Shown here one piece after another: positions 36,192 to 44,215 of a DNA stretch of 64,000 bases (positions are counted from its first letter, which is position 1; each line of letters begins with the position of its first letter). Below the pieces are notes generated by a model that did not search any database, was not told the DNA's origin, and saw only the letters and a list, made by a program, of their open reading frames with translations. Made by a program: the position numbers and the translations under genes. The stretch is from Bacteroidota bacterium. Its GTDB lineage: Bacteria > Bacteroidota > JABWAT01. The DNA lies in the NCBI GenBank assembly GCA_020161835.1, contig JAIUNL010000007.1, forward strand, positions 121,983-185,982, in the 5' to 3' direction.

Positions 36192-36704
36192 ATGATTATC
36201 CTTCTGCCGGTCATTCTGGCGGAAGGATGTGAATCATTCAAACAGGTTGAGTCATGCAATTTTGAAACTGATGAAATTTCAGGCTATACAAAAACCAACC
36301 TTCAGGGCGAAATTATCAACAAGGATAAAGATGACTGGCGTGTAAGTCCACGTTATGCCCTGAATGTACTCGTAAATCCAGCGTCTCCCAATCCTGCAAG
36401 AACAACTGTCATTTCACTTTCAATCACGATTTATGATCTGGCCGGGGAAACTCTAACTGATCTGGATATTATTGCCAAAGATAACAACGGAAACTGGGTG
36501 AGTTTGATACCGGGTTTAGGACGGCCGAAAACAACTCCTGGTACCGGAAGCTGGATTCTACCCGTTGACCTCACCCGTCTAAGTACTCAGGGCACTCTGG
36601 GGTCAGTTGCAGGACTTCATCGAATATATCTTGTCAAATTCCCGATGGCTACAGACTTTTGCAATGATCTGATATCGTATGGTGATATTTACATTCTTCC
36701 TTGA
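36192..36704 (+). CDS. Small predicted lipoprotein
   Basis: This 170-residue protein has a short hydrophobic lead (FFMIILLPVILAEGC) ending in a lipobox-like Cys. It is followed by a beta-rich domain with turns such as SPRYALNVLVNPASPNPA and IYDLAGETLTDL. I take the ATG at 36192, seven bases after the acyl-CoA dehydrogenase stop; longer in-frame starts lie inside that gene. The lipobox is weak (AEGC rather than LAGC or SGC). No family is recognised. The next gene overlaps or abuts its end. Confidence 0.55.
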   Translation: MIILLPVILAEGCESFKQVESCNFETDEISGYTKTNLQGEIINKDKDDWRVSPRYALNVLVNPASPNPARTTVISLSITIYDLAGETLTDLDIIAKDNNGNWVSLIPGLGRPKTTPGTGSWILPVDLTRLSTQGTLGSVAGLHRIYLVKFPMATDFCNDLISYGDIYILP

Positions 36705-36715
36705 AAGTTGATCTT

Positions 36716-36964
36716 ATGACTGAAATACTTGGGATTCTTGCCGGAATATGCACAACAGTTTCTTTTATTCCACAGGTTCTTCACATCAGGAAAACGAGAA
36801 ACACAGCTTCAATTTCTATGGGGATGTATGTTGTCTTTTGTACCGGGCTTGCACTGTGGTTGCTCTATGGAATTCAAATGCAGGCCGTTTCGATTATTCT
36901 TGCAAACTCAGTTACCCTCGTTCTTGCAGTTTACATTCTGGTGATGAAGTTCAAACTGGGGTAG
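36716..36964 (+). CDS. SemiSWEET-type small transporter (PQ-loop)
   Basis: This protein of about 82 residues has three hydrophobic helices. The first contains the PQ-loop motif TVSFIPQVLHIRKTRNTASIS, typical of bacterial SemiSWEETs, which dimerise to pass sugars. The start is ambiguous: a TTG at 36701 would overlap the previous stop, while the ATG at 36716 gives the usual MTEILG-like opening. I use the ATG. No sugar-utilisation gene is adjacent, so the substrate is open. A short heptamer array follows the stop. Confidence 0.85.
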   Translation: MTEILGILAGICTTVSFIPQVLHIRKTRNTASISMGMYVVFCTGLALWLLYGIQMQAVSIILANSVTLVLAVYILVMKFKLG

Positions 36965-36967
36965 GAG

Positions 36968-36995
36968 AGTTATAAGTGGTAAGTGGTAAGTGGTA
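36968..36995. repeat. Heptamer array of AGTNNTA units
   Basis: Four 7-base units: AGTTATA, then AGTGGTA three times. The array lies just after the SemiSWEET stop. It uses the same two unit types as the arrays at 19965 and 43914. Confidence 0.85.
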
Positions 36996-37128
36996 AGGAA
37001 AAAAATGGCCAATAATTTAAAAGATTGTAAAACAAATGTGAATTAAATAACCAAGCACGGTGCCAATGAACAAGGCTTTATTCTTAATTTACCTATTTTT
37101 TTAAGTCAGTAACCAAATTCCAGTAAAC

Positions 37129-37158
37129 AAAAAAGTCCGCCAGGTGGCGGACTTTTTT
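37129..37158. terminator. Bidirectional Rho-independent terminator
   Basis: The perfect 13-bp stem runs 37129-37141 and 37146-37158, with core GTCCGCC/GGCGGAC, loop AGGT, and A/T runs on both sides. It serves the M4 protease gene on the minus strand and could stop readthrough from the plus side. Confidence 0.93.
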
Positions 37159-37182
37159 GTTTTTCTAAACATGTAAAGGTGC

Positions 37183-39561
37183 TTATTTGGTCAGAATCAT
37201 TTTTCCTGATTTAACCTGATTTCCGAAAGTAACCCGATAAAGATAAGTTCCGGAAGTTAATCCCGAAGCATTGAAATCTACAGAAACTCTTCCAGCATCA
37301 ACAACTTCATTTAAAATAACACCGGCATTTTGACCGAGGATATTAAAAATCTCAACTTTTGCAAGTCCTTTTTCGGGAACAGAAAAGGTGATTTTGGTTG
37401 ATGGATTGAAAGGATTCGGATAGTTTCCGGTCAACTCAAATGCTGAAGCAACAGCCGGTGTTTCTGAATCAAGAGATGAAATTCCAGATATTGCAGCAGC
37501 TTCAGAAACCTCACAGGTGTAGGTTAAGGTTGTTGAATAAGCTCTGTTGTAACCTTTGATCTGGATGTAAACAACTGCGGCTGCGGTGCCGGTATTGCTT
37601 ACCGAGATATTTTCAACTGCTCCGGAACCATTTTCTGATTTTGTGATCAGCGTGCCTGCGCTGTTATAAACATACAAATCATAATCTTTTGTTGAAGGAG
37701 GGGTCATTTTTAAGGTCATGACCTTCCCGGCACCAACTGATGATTTGAAATAATCAAGATCTGTAGTTGTCCCGATTTTGGCAGTAATTTTTACAGGAAG
37801 TGCAGGAATCACGTTTGCTGTCCCGGTTGTACCGTTTGATTCAACTTCAGTGTAAGGTGTGAAGGTAGCAGGAGGAGGAGGTGTTACACTTCCGCCAACA
37901 TTAACTGCTGCCCAGGCATTGTTTACTGCAGTATATTCTGCTGATGTTGCACCATAGAGCTGGGAAGCTGCATTCAGGGTTGCAGTTCTTGCACCGGCAT
38001 AATTGGTGGATGAGGTCATGTAAGATGTCAGAGCAACATAAGCGATCCGGGCCGCTTTGGTAATTCCGATTCCGGTAACACTGTAGGCCGTTGATTTGTC
38101 ATTTGTTCCAGATCCACCAACACTTAGAAGATAAAACCAGAAATTGGCAACACCAGAATTATAGTGAACACCACCGTTATCGCCTGTACCGGTGTACCAA
38201 TACGTTCCCTGATAGGTATCGGGTTGCTGACCTGAATTTGGATTACTCATTGAACGAAGTGCATCGCCTGAGGTTGCTGGTGTGTAGCAATCTTCGCCAA
38301 TCAGCCAGTTTGCTGCTGTACCTTTGGCATAAAATTCAATTGCAGTTCCAAAAATATCAGACCATGCTTCATTCAAAGCACCAGATTCATTTTGGTAAGC
38401 AAGATTTGCTGAGCGCTCGGTAACAGCGTGAGTAATTTCATGTCCGGCAACATCAAGAGTTACAAGCGGAGTGAAAGTCGTTCCATCACCATCACCGTAG
38501 GTCATTACCGATCCGTTCCAGTAGGCGTTGTTATATCTTGAGCTGTAATGAACGTAGGATTTGATAATAGCACCTGCGTTGTCAAAAGAATTTCTTCCCT
38601 GAGTATTTTGATAATAATCATACGTCCAGGATGCACCATAATGAGCATCAACGCCGGCTTTTTGAACGGTTGTGTTCCATACATTATCAGTATCGGTGAA
38701 AATAGCAGCAGTAGTATATGAGGTTTTATTATTCATATTGAAGGTTTGAACCTTCCTGTTCAGATCCCGCAGATAATAAGTTGACGAAACCAGATCAGTT
38801 CCAAGAGAAACAGTTCCGCTATACAAAGAGGTACCGGTGCCGGTAGCAGCTGTGGTGTGAATGGAGTTGTAAGAGTTAATTACATTTCCGGTTTTTGCAT
38901 CAACATAAACAACCATTCTGGCCGGAGAATCACCGCCAATTTGAAGGGTTAGTTTCCATGATAAACGGTAGTCGGAATTGAAATCGCCGTTTACGGGAGC
39001 AAAAACGAGTTTGGCTACTGGTTTGTAAGATGCATTTGGGTTTTCTGTGGCAGATTTAAGTGCAGCTTCATCATCTGCGTTCAACCAGCTGTAAGGTTTA
39101 TCTTTGCCAGTAGTCCGGATTGCGATTTTTTCTGCTTCAGCAGCGGAGATTGAAAAAGATTCGTCAGCAATAACGTTTCTCAGTGTACCTGAAACGCTGT
39201 TAATTTCGCCGGAAAGTGTTCTGTGAACGATAACTTCACCACCTTCAACAGGTATTCCTTTAACCGATTGCTGCAGGCGGGAGTGAACCATATTACCACT
39301 TTTTTGTGTGGATAATTCTGAAATTTCAGTGGTTTCTTTAAGGCCGTAGGCTTTACTTAATAATTCAGGAAGTGCTTTATCTGAAGCAGTTGACCAGGAT
39401 GATTGTGGTTTCAACCAGATCGTGTTGCCATCGGCATCGGTTTCAAGTGCGGCGGCAGCTTCACTTATTTTTCCGGCAGATTTTAATTGCTGACCAAAAG
39501 AGGCCGAAGCAATTAAAAGCAAAGAAGTACTGATAACGGTAAGTTGTAAGCGATTTGTCAT
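37183..39561 (-). CDS. Secreted thermolysin-like (M4) metalloprotease with C-terminal sorting domain
   Basis: This 792-residue protein has a signal peptide (LTVISTSLLLIASASFGQ). An FTP/PepSY-type propeptide spans residues about 30-220. The M4 catalytic domain carries H374 and H378 in HEITH, and E398 in GALNEAWSD, exactly 24 residues after the first His as in thermolysin. A PPC-type beta domain follows (around residues 590-690). The C-terminal domain contains NPFNPSTKITFSVPEKG and TSGTYLYRVTFGN, a type-A sorting signal for the type IX secretion system. The ATG at 39561 has GGAG ten bases upstream. It is probably exported, cleaved and attached to the surface or released. Its own terminator lies downstream. 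Confidence 0.93.
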   Translation of the reverse strand: MTNRLQLTVISTSLLLIASASFGQQLKSAGKISEAAAALETDADGNTIWLKPQSSWSTASDKALPELLSKAYGLKETTEISELSTQKSGNMVHSRLQQSVKGIPVEGGEVIVHRTLSGEINSVSGTLRNVIADESFSISAAEAEKIAIRTTGKDKPYSWLNADDEAALKSATENPNASYKPVAKLVFAPVNGDFNSDYRLSWKLTLQIGGDSPARMVVYVDAKTGNVINSYNSIHTTAATGTGTSLYSGTVSLGTDLVSSTYYLRDLNRKVQTFNMNNKTSYTTAAIFTDTDNVWNTTVQKAGVDAHYGASWTYDYYQNTQGRNSFDNAGAIIKSYVHYSSRYNNAYWNGSVMTYGDGDGTTFTPLVTLDVAGHEITHAVTERSANLAYQNESGALNEAWSDIFGTAIEFYAKGTAANWLIGEDCYTPATSGDALRSMSNPNSGQQPDTYQGTYWYTGTGDNGGVHYNSGVANFWFYLLSVGGSGTNDKSTAYSVTGIGITKAARIAYVALTSYMTSSTNYAGARTATLNAASQLYGATSAEYTAVNNAWAAVNVGGSVTPPPPATFTPYTEVESNGTTGTANVIPALPVKITAKIGTTTDLDYFKSSVGAGKVMTLKMTPPSTKDYDLYVYNSAGTLITKSENGSGAVENISVSNTGTAAAVVYIQIKGYNRAYSTTLTYTCEVSEAAAISGISSLDSETPAVASAFELTGNYPNPFNPSTKITFSVPEKGLAKVEIFNILGQNAGVILNEVVDAGRVSVDFNASGLTSGTYLYRVTFGNQVKSGKMILTK

Positions 39562-39610
39562 CAACAAAAGTCTCCATATTGTTATTCGAAATGTTGGACA
39601 ATCCTTTCAT
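39461..39610 (-). other. Possible overlapping leader ORF (49 codons)
   Basis: An ATG at 39610 follows a strong GGAGGAG ribosome site five bases upstream. It opens a 49-residue frame (MKGLSNISNNNMETFVDD...) that overlaps the protease start in a different frame. It may be a translated leader coupled to the protease, or chance. Composition is not convincing as a stable protein. Confidence 0.25.
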
Positions 39611-39941
39611 TGAAACTCCTCCAAGAGCAATGTCAGGAAATGTCACCTTACTTGTTTAATTTATTGAACGTAAAACATTAATTAATTAATACGTTATTAA
39701 ATTAAGGTTGTAAAACTATAGTGTTGTGTGGAAATATGCAAAGGTAGGCTGGTATAATGATAGTAAATTAATAAAAATGTCACTATATGTCAAAATAAAC
39801 ACAAAATAGTATTAAATATGTAAAGAATGAGTGGCTGGCGTAGAATAGTTGGTGAATGTGAGGTTTTTCGAAATAAAAAAAGCCGGCTGGCATCTTGGCA
39901 CACCAACCGGCTAGTTTTTGTTTGCTCTTGGAGGAGTTTCA
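39611..39941. repeat. Perfect 20-bp inverted repeat upstream of the M4 gene
   Basis: TTGCTCTTGGAGGAGTTTCA is present on the plus strand at 39922-39941 and as its exact reverse complement at 39611-39630. The 291 bases between are AT-rich and include the queC terminator. No target-site duplication is visible outside the arms. Confidence 0.9.
39874..39918 (-). terminator. Rho-independent terminator of queC
   Basis: The stem AGCCGGCTGG/CCAACCGGCT (39881-39912, one mismatch) on the minus strand is followed by a T run. It lies about 100 bases beyond the queC stop. Confidence 0.75.
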
Positions 39942-40010
39942 GTATTTCTGACGAGTAATACGGAAAGGGGTTCTCCTTTGTTTCAACTTTATTTATCAGG
40001 AAATTAATTT

Positions 40011-40694
40011 CTAATATACTGGTCTGACGAGATAGGGAATCGGATCTTCAACTCCTGCCTGTCTGAATCCCCTTAATCTGAGCGCACAGGAATCACAAAT
40101 GCCACAGGCTTCCTCTTCTGACTGGTAACATGACCATGTTAGATTGAGTGGGGCATTGAGTTCCAACCCTCTTTTAACAATTTCAAACTTTTTCATTGTT
40201 ATTATTGGAGTCTTGATGTGAATTTTGGAACCAGGCTTTGTTCCCAGCTCAACCATTCGTTCATATTGAACAAAAAATTCTTTTCTGCAGTCCGGGTATC
40301 CGCTTGAGTCTTCTTCGACGGCACCAATATATATGGCATGTGCGTGAATAACTTCAGCCCAGGAAACTGCAATACTCAAAATATTGGCATTTCTGAATGG
40401 AACGTAACTGGATGGAATTTCCTCGTTCTGTAAATCAGCTTTTGTGACTTCAATGTGTGAATCTGTGAGTGATGACCCACCGATTTTTACCAAATGCTGA
40501 ATGTCTGTAACCAGTCTGTGTTTGATTTGATAATGGTCAGCGATTTCTGTGAAGGCTTTTAATTCACGTTTTTCAGTTCTTTGTCCGTAATTGACGTGCA
40601 AAAGACAGGGTTCATAACCAGAAGTAAGCGCTTCAGCAAGGGTAACACAACTATCCATTCCGCCTGAAACCAGGATAACGGCTTTCTTTTTCAT
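40011..40694 (-). CDS. queC: 7-cyano-7-deazaguanine synthase
   Basis: This 227-residue enzyme makes preQ0 from 7-carboxy-7-deazaguanine with ATP and ammonia, in queuosine synthesis. The N-terminal PP-loop is [17 protein letters not shown]. The C-terminal zinc site has four cysteines in [27 protein letters not shown] sequence. [12 protein letters not shown] is also typical. No other que genes are adjacent in this window. It is transcribed divergently from rfbC, and I saw no convincing preQ1 riboswitch in its leader. Confidence 0.96.
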   Translation of the reverse strand: MKKKAVILVSGGMDSCVTLAEALTSGYEPCLLHVNYGQRTEKRELKAFTEIADHYQIKHRLVTDIQHLVKIGGSSLTDSHIEVTKADLQNEEIPSSYVPFRNANILSIAVSWAEVIHAHAIYIGAVEEDSSGYPDCRKEFFVQYERMVELGTKPGSKIHIKTPIITMKKFEIVKRGLELNAPLNLTWSCYQSEEEACGICDSCALRLRGFRQAGVEDPIPYLVRPVY

Positions 40695-40834
40695 ATTCGA
40701 TTACCTGAAAATTTTAAAAATTGAAGGTATAAAGGTACGAATCAGAATAATATGAGTCATCTTTCGGGCTGAAACTGGATTAATTCAACAGAATTTCCGA
40801 AAATTGAACCATTAAATAATAAAGAACAACAGCT

Positions 40835-41395
40835 ATGACCTTTAAAACCACCTTCATTCCGGGAATTGTGATCATCGAACCTAAAGTTTTTGGTGATTCA
40901 AGAGGTTTTTTTCTGGAAAGTTTTCACAAAGAACGTTTTGCACAGAATGGAATTCCAGAGGAATTTGTTCAGGACAACGTCAGCCGTTCTTCAAAAGGGA
41001 CACTCCGTGGTCTCCATTATCAATTGGATCCCAATGCTCAGGGAAAATTGGTAAGAGTTTCAGTTGGTGAAGTTTATGATGTGGCCGTTGACATCAGAAA
41101 AGGGTCGCCGACCTTCGGGAAATATTTTGGAATGATTCTTTCCGAAGAAAATAAAGCGATGATGTTCGTTCCGGCCGGATTCGCTCATGGATTTATTGTT
41201 CTCTCTGAAACGGCTGAGTTTACCTACAAGTGCACCAATTATTATGCACCGCAAAGTGAAAAATCCCTGCTTTGGAACGATCCGGAAATAGGAATCGAAT
41301 GGCCCATGCAGCCTGATCTGAATTTAATTTCCGGAAAAGACAAAGCCGCCTCATTTCTTAAAGATGCAGATATCAATTATGTCTGGAAAGCCTGA
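40835..41395 (+). CDS. rfbC: dTDP-4-dehydrorhamnose 3,5-epimerase
   Basis: This 186-residue cupin-fold enzyme of dTDP-L-rhamnose synthesis epimerises carbons 3 and 5 of the keto-sugar. Signatures are FLESFHKERF, FVQDNVSRSSKGTLRGLHYQ with catalytic H61, VDIRKGSPTFGKYFGM, and EFTYKCTNYYAPQSE with the catalytic Tyr region. rfbA, rfbB and rfbD are not adjacent. Its stop overlaps the start of the next gene (TGATG). The product feeds rhamnose into surface glycans. Confidence 0.95.
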   Translation: MTFKTTFIPGIVIIEPKVFGDSRGFFLESFHKERFAQNGIPEEFVQDNVSRSSKGTLRGLHYQLDPNAQGKLVRVSVGEVYDVAVDIRKGSPTFGKYFGMILSEENKAMMFVPAGFAHGFIVLSETAEFTYKCTNYYAPQSEKSLLWNDPEIGIEWPMQPDLNLISGKDKAASFLKDADINYVWKA

Positions 41396-41958
41396 TGAAC
41401 GGACTCATTTCTATTTTTGAAGGATTTTCATTTTCCCAAAATATCAATCTTTCCCTTGATCCTGTTCCTGGCGATCTGAACCGGAATTTTCTTGAAACAG
41501 ATATTATGCTCATGCCGGGAAATCTGGTTTTCAATGTTGCCGGATCAAAAGGCTGGGATCAGGTTTTGCCATTTTTTGGTCCGGATGGGGTAACATCAAT
41601 GAGCCTGAAAGAATCGGGAATCAAAACCGATGGCATCTATTATTTGAATATGGAAGGTCCGGCAGAAAAAAAAATCGTTCCGTTTATGATCATTTCTGAT
41701 ACAGAATCTGATCATGCTCCTTCCAACCTCTATCTGGTTCAGCCTGCAAATACCATTACCCAGCCAAACGGGTTTCAGCTTTCACCCGCTTTTAAAGCAA
41801 TTTCTGCTTCCAAATGGAGCCGCTTTTCTCCTGGCCTGGGTCCAAACCAGTCCTTTCAGGTTAAAACCAAGACTGGGAAAATTGTTTCTCTCACCTTTTC
41901 TGATGCCATTTCAGCCAACTCCTTCAAATTCAATTGGGATTTTTTGCCAACTGTTTGA
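41395..41958 (+). CDS. Unknown protein coupled to rfbC
   Basis: This 187-residue protein has no signal peptide, membrane helix or motif that I recognise. Its sequence is beta-rich with proline turns (for example LSLDPVPGDLNRNF and LVQPANTITQPNGF). Its ATG overlaps the rfbC stop, so it is almost certainly co-translated, and a link to rhamnose or surface-sugar metabolism is possible. There are no catalytic signatures. It precedes htpG by 97 bases, which likely hold the htpG promoter. Confidence 0.6.
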   Translation: MNGLISIFEGFSFSQNINLSLDPVPGDLNRNFLETDIMLMPGNLVFNVAGSKGWDQVLPFFGPDGVTSMSLKESGIKTDGIYYLNMEGPAEKKIVPFMIISDTESDHAPSNLYLVQPANTITQPNGFQLSPAFKAISASKWSRFSPGLGPNQSFQVKTKTGKIVSLTFSDAISANSFKFNWDFLPTV

Positions 41959-42055
41959 AAATTGGTACACTTTTGGCACATAAGCCCGCCAGCAAATTTC
42001 ATGTAACACTTTGACAGACTTTCTGACATCGTGACAATAAACGAGAGGACGACTT

Positions 42056-43909
42056 ATGGCAAAAAAAGAAAAACTGGTTTCAGAAACCGGTGAAATATCA
42101 ATCCACACCGAAAACATCCTTCCAATTATAAAAAAATGGCTGTATGCCGATCACGAAATATTTTTGCGTGAATTGGTTTCAAACGGCGTTGATGCCATTT
42201 CCAAACTGAAACATCTTGCATCACTCGGTGAATATTCAGGTGATGTTAGCGGAAAAGTTACCGTTTCATTTGACAAGGATAAAAAAGAAATCCGTGTTAA
42301 AGATGACGGTATCGGGATGACTGCCGAAGAAATCAAGAAGTACATCAACCAGATTGCTTTTTCAGGTGCTGAAGAATTCGTTGCAAAATACAAAAAGGAC
42401 GATGCCAACTCAGGCATTATCGGTCACTTCGGGCTCGGATTCTACTCAGGGTTTATGGTTTCTGAAAGTGTAGAAATTCACACAAAATCATACACAGATG
42501 CTCCTGCTGCACACTGGACTTCTGACGGCAGTACAAAATTTACGATTGATGCATCCGATAAAAAAGAACGGGGAACCGAAATTATCCTTCATATTGATAA
42601 GGATAATGAAGATTTTCTCGAAACCGGAAAAATCAGAGAAATCCTGACCAAATATTGCCGGTTCCTGCCGGTTGAAGTTGAATTCGATGGTCAGGTGATC
42701 AATGATACCCATCCGACCTGGATCAAAACGCCTTCTGAAGTCAAAGATGAAGAGTATAAAGAATTTTATCAGAAACTCCATGGTTTTGGTCCGGAACCCC
42801 TATTCTGGATTCACCTGAATGTTGACTATCCGTTTCGTTTAACCGGAATTTTATACTTCCCGAAAATTATGCACGAAATGGACATCAACAAAGGGCAGAT
42901 TCAGCTTTATTGCCAGCAGGTTTATGTTTCAAACAATGTGAGTGATATTCTTCCTGAGTTTTTAACCCTGCTCAGAGGCGTTATTGATTCACCCGATATT
43001 CCGCTGAACGTGAGCAGAAGCTTTCTGCAGAGTGACCGGAATGTAAAGAAGATTTCGAGCCATATCACAAAGAAAATTGGTGATAAACTGAATGAACTTT
43101 ACAACAATGACCGTGAAAACTATGAGAAATACTGGAAAGATATTTCTCCGTTTGTGAAGTACGGCATGGTTACCGATGAGAGTTTTCTTGACCGGGTTCA
43201 GGATGTTGCGTTACTTGAAAGAACAGAAGGTGGTTTTACTTCCATTAATGAATATGTGGAAGAGAACAAAGAAACCAACAAAGGTGAGGGTGATAAAACC
43301 ATCATTCTTTACACTAATGACAAGAACAAGCAGGCAACTTATCTTGACCAGGTGAAGGAAAAGGGACTTAAAGCCGTTATTCTTGATCACCTGATTGATA
43401 ATCACTTCATTTCAATGGTTGAACGTAAACGGTCTGATATCAAGTTTGTCCGGGTGGATTCAAACACAGTTGACAAACTGATCAATCCGAATGCCGTTAC
43501 GGTTGAAGTGAATAAAGAGCAGGCTGAAGTTCTTGAAAAGGTTTTCAAGGGCGCAATCAACAACGAAAAAGTAAAAATCTCTGTTGAAAACCTGACTGCA
43601 ACTGATATTCCCGGTAAAATTATCGTTTCTGAGGAAAGCCGTCGTTTGAAAGAAATGATGCGTACCATGACGATGATGCAGGGAGATAAATCAGTTGATG
43701 ATATGTTTGACGAATCCACTCTGGTGGTTAACGTAAACAATGATCTGGTAAGAAAAATCCTGATCATGGAGCCAACCCGTCCTGAGCTTGTGAAAGAACT
43801 TGCAGAACATATCTGGGATCTTGCTTCAATGGGACAGGCACCGCTCAACGGACCCCGCATGAGTGCCTTCATGAAGAGAATGAACAAACTGATGGCGCTG
43901 ATAAGCTGA
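42056..43909 (+). CDS. htpG: Molecular chaperone HtpG (Hsp90)
   Basis: This 617-residue cytoplasmic ATP-dependent chaperone of the Hsp90 family has an N-terminal GHKL ATPase domain. That domain contains IFLRELVSNGVDAISKL (the family usually has NASDA; here GV replaces AS), VKDDGIGMTAEE and GHFGLGFYSGFMVS. The middle domain includes FPKIMHEMDINKGQIQLYCQ and the loop SRSFLQSDRNVKKI. The C-terminal dimerisation domain has GQAPLNGPRMSAFMKRMNKL. Length is normal. No CIRCE element is visible upstream; a weak TTGACA lies at 42011. A strong terminator follows the stop. Confidence 0.97.
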   Translation: MAKKEKLVSETGEISIHTENILPIIKKWLYADHEIFLRELVSNGVDAISKLKHLASLGEYSGDVSGKVTVSFDKDKKEIRVKDDGIGMTAEEIKKYINQIAFSGAEEFVAKYKKDDANSGIIGHFGLGFYSGFMVSESVEIHTKSYTDAPAAHWTSDGSTKFTIDASDKKERGTEIILHIDKDNEDFLETGKIREILTKYCRFLPVEVEFDGQVINDTHPTWIKTPSEVKDEEYKEFYQKLHGFGPEPLFWIHLNVDYPFRLTGILYFPKIMHEMDINKGQIQLYCQQVYVSNNVSDILPEFLTLLRGVIDSPDIPLNVSRSFLQSDRNVKKISSHITKKIGDKLNELYNNDRENYEKYWKDISPFVKYGMVTDESFLDRVQDVALLERTEGGFTSINEYVEENKETNKGEGDKTIILYTNDKNKQATYLDQVKEKGLKAVILDHLIDNHFISMVERKRSDIKFVRVDSNTVDKLINPNAVTVEVNKEQAEVLEKVFKGAINNEKVKISVENLTATDIPGKIIVSEESRRLKEMMRTMTMMQGDKSVDDMFDESTLVVNVNNDLVRKILIMEPTRPELVKELAEHIWDLASMGQAPLNGPRMSAFMKRMNKLMALIS

Positions 43910-43913
43910 AATC

Positions 43914-43948
43914 AGTGGTAAGTGATAAGTTATAAGTGGTAAGTGAAA
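43914..43948. repeat. Heptamer array of AGTNNTA units
   Basis: Five 7-base units: AGTGGTA, AGTGATA, AGTTATA, AGTGGTA, AGTGAAA. It starts five bases after the htpG stop and runs into the terminator. The first three units occur in the same order at 19979-19999 on the other strand. Confidence 0.9.
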
Positions 43949-43950
43949 CA

Positions 43951-43980
43951 AAAAAGCCAGTCGGATGACTGGCTTTTTTG
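43951..43980 (+). terminator. Rho-independent terminator of htpG
   Basis: A perfect 12-bp stem AAAAAGCCAGTC/GACTGGCTTTTT with loop GGAT is followed by more T. It lies about 45 bases beyond the htpG stop. Confidence 0.93.
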
Positions 43981-44004
43981 TTTATGGGAAAAATGGAGAG
44001 TTTT

Positions 44005-44071
44005 TGTAACACCGACCTCTAGGTCGGTGAGTTGTTGAATTCGAATTACCGACCGGGTGGTCGGTGTTACA
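44005..44071. repeat. Inverted pair of TGTAACACCGACC-family repeats
   Basis: One copy at 44005-44028 and an inverted copy at 44048-44071 share 13-base ends (TGTAACACCGACC) and differ inside. The copies are 19 bases apart. The pair lies in the gap between htpG and the RND pump genes. Confidence 0.88.
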
Positions 44072-44143
44072 TTTTAGCTTGGAAGTTATATAAAGGAAGG
44101 AATGAAAACGAAGTTCAACGAAGCTCATCCAATAAAAAAATCA

Positions 44144-44171
44144 TGGATCCCGGATCAAGTCCGGGATGACA
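44144..44171. repeat. Palindromic repeat with ATCCCGGA-TCAAG-TCCGGGAT core
   Basis: This 28-base element is identical to the one at 48573-48600 and is the reverse complement of 48469-48496. Its core is a perfect 8-bp stem with loop TCAAG. It lies between htpG and the 3' end of the RND gene. Confidence 0.9.
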
Positions 44172-44215
44172 GCCATTTTCCTTAGACCTTATTCCTTACG
44201 CCTTAAACCTTCCCT

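Noticed and set aside
39611..39941. Insertion sequence or MITE delimited by the 20-base inverted repeat
   Set aside because: There is no transposase and no target-site duplication outside the arms, so I report the repeat without calling it a transposon.
40695..40834. preQ1 riboswitch in the queC leader
   Set aside because: I could not find a convincing hairpin plus A-rich tail with the expected pairing near the ribosome site.
41959..42055. Sigma-54 promoter (TGGCAC) or CIRCE element before htpG
   Set aside because: TGGCAC is present but the -12 GC element is not at the required spacing, and no TTAGCACTC-type CIRCE repeat is found.
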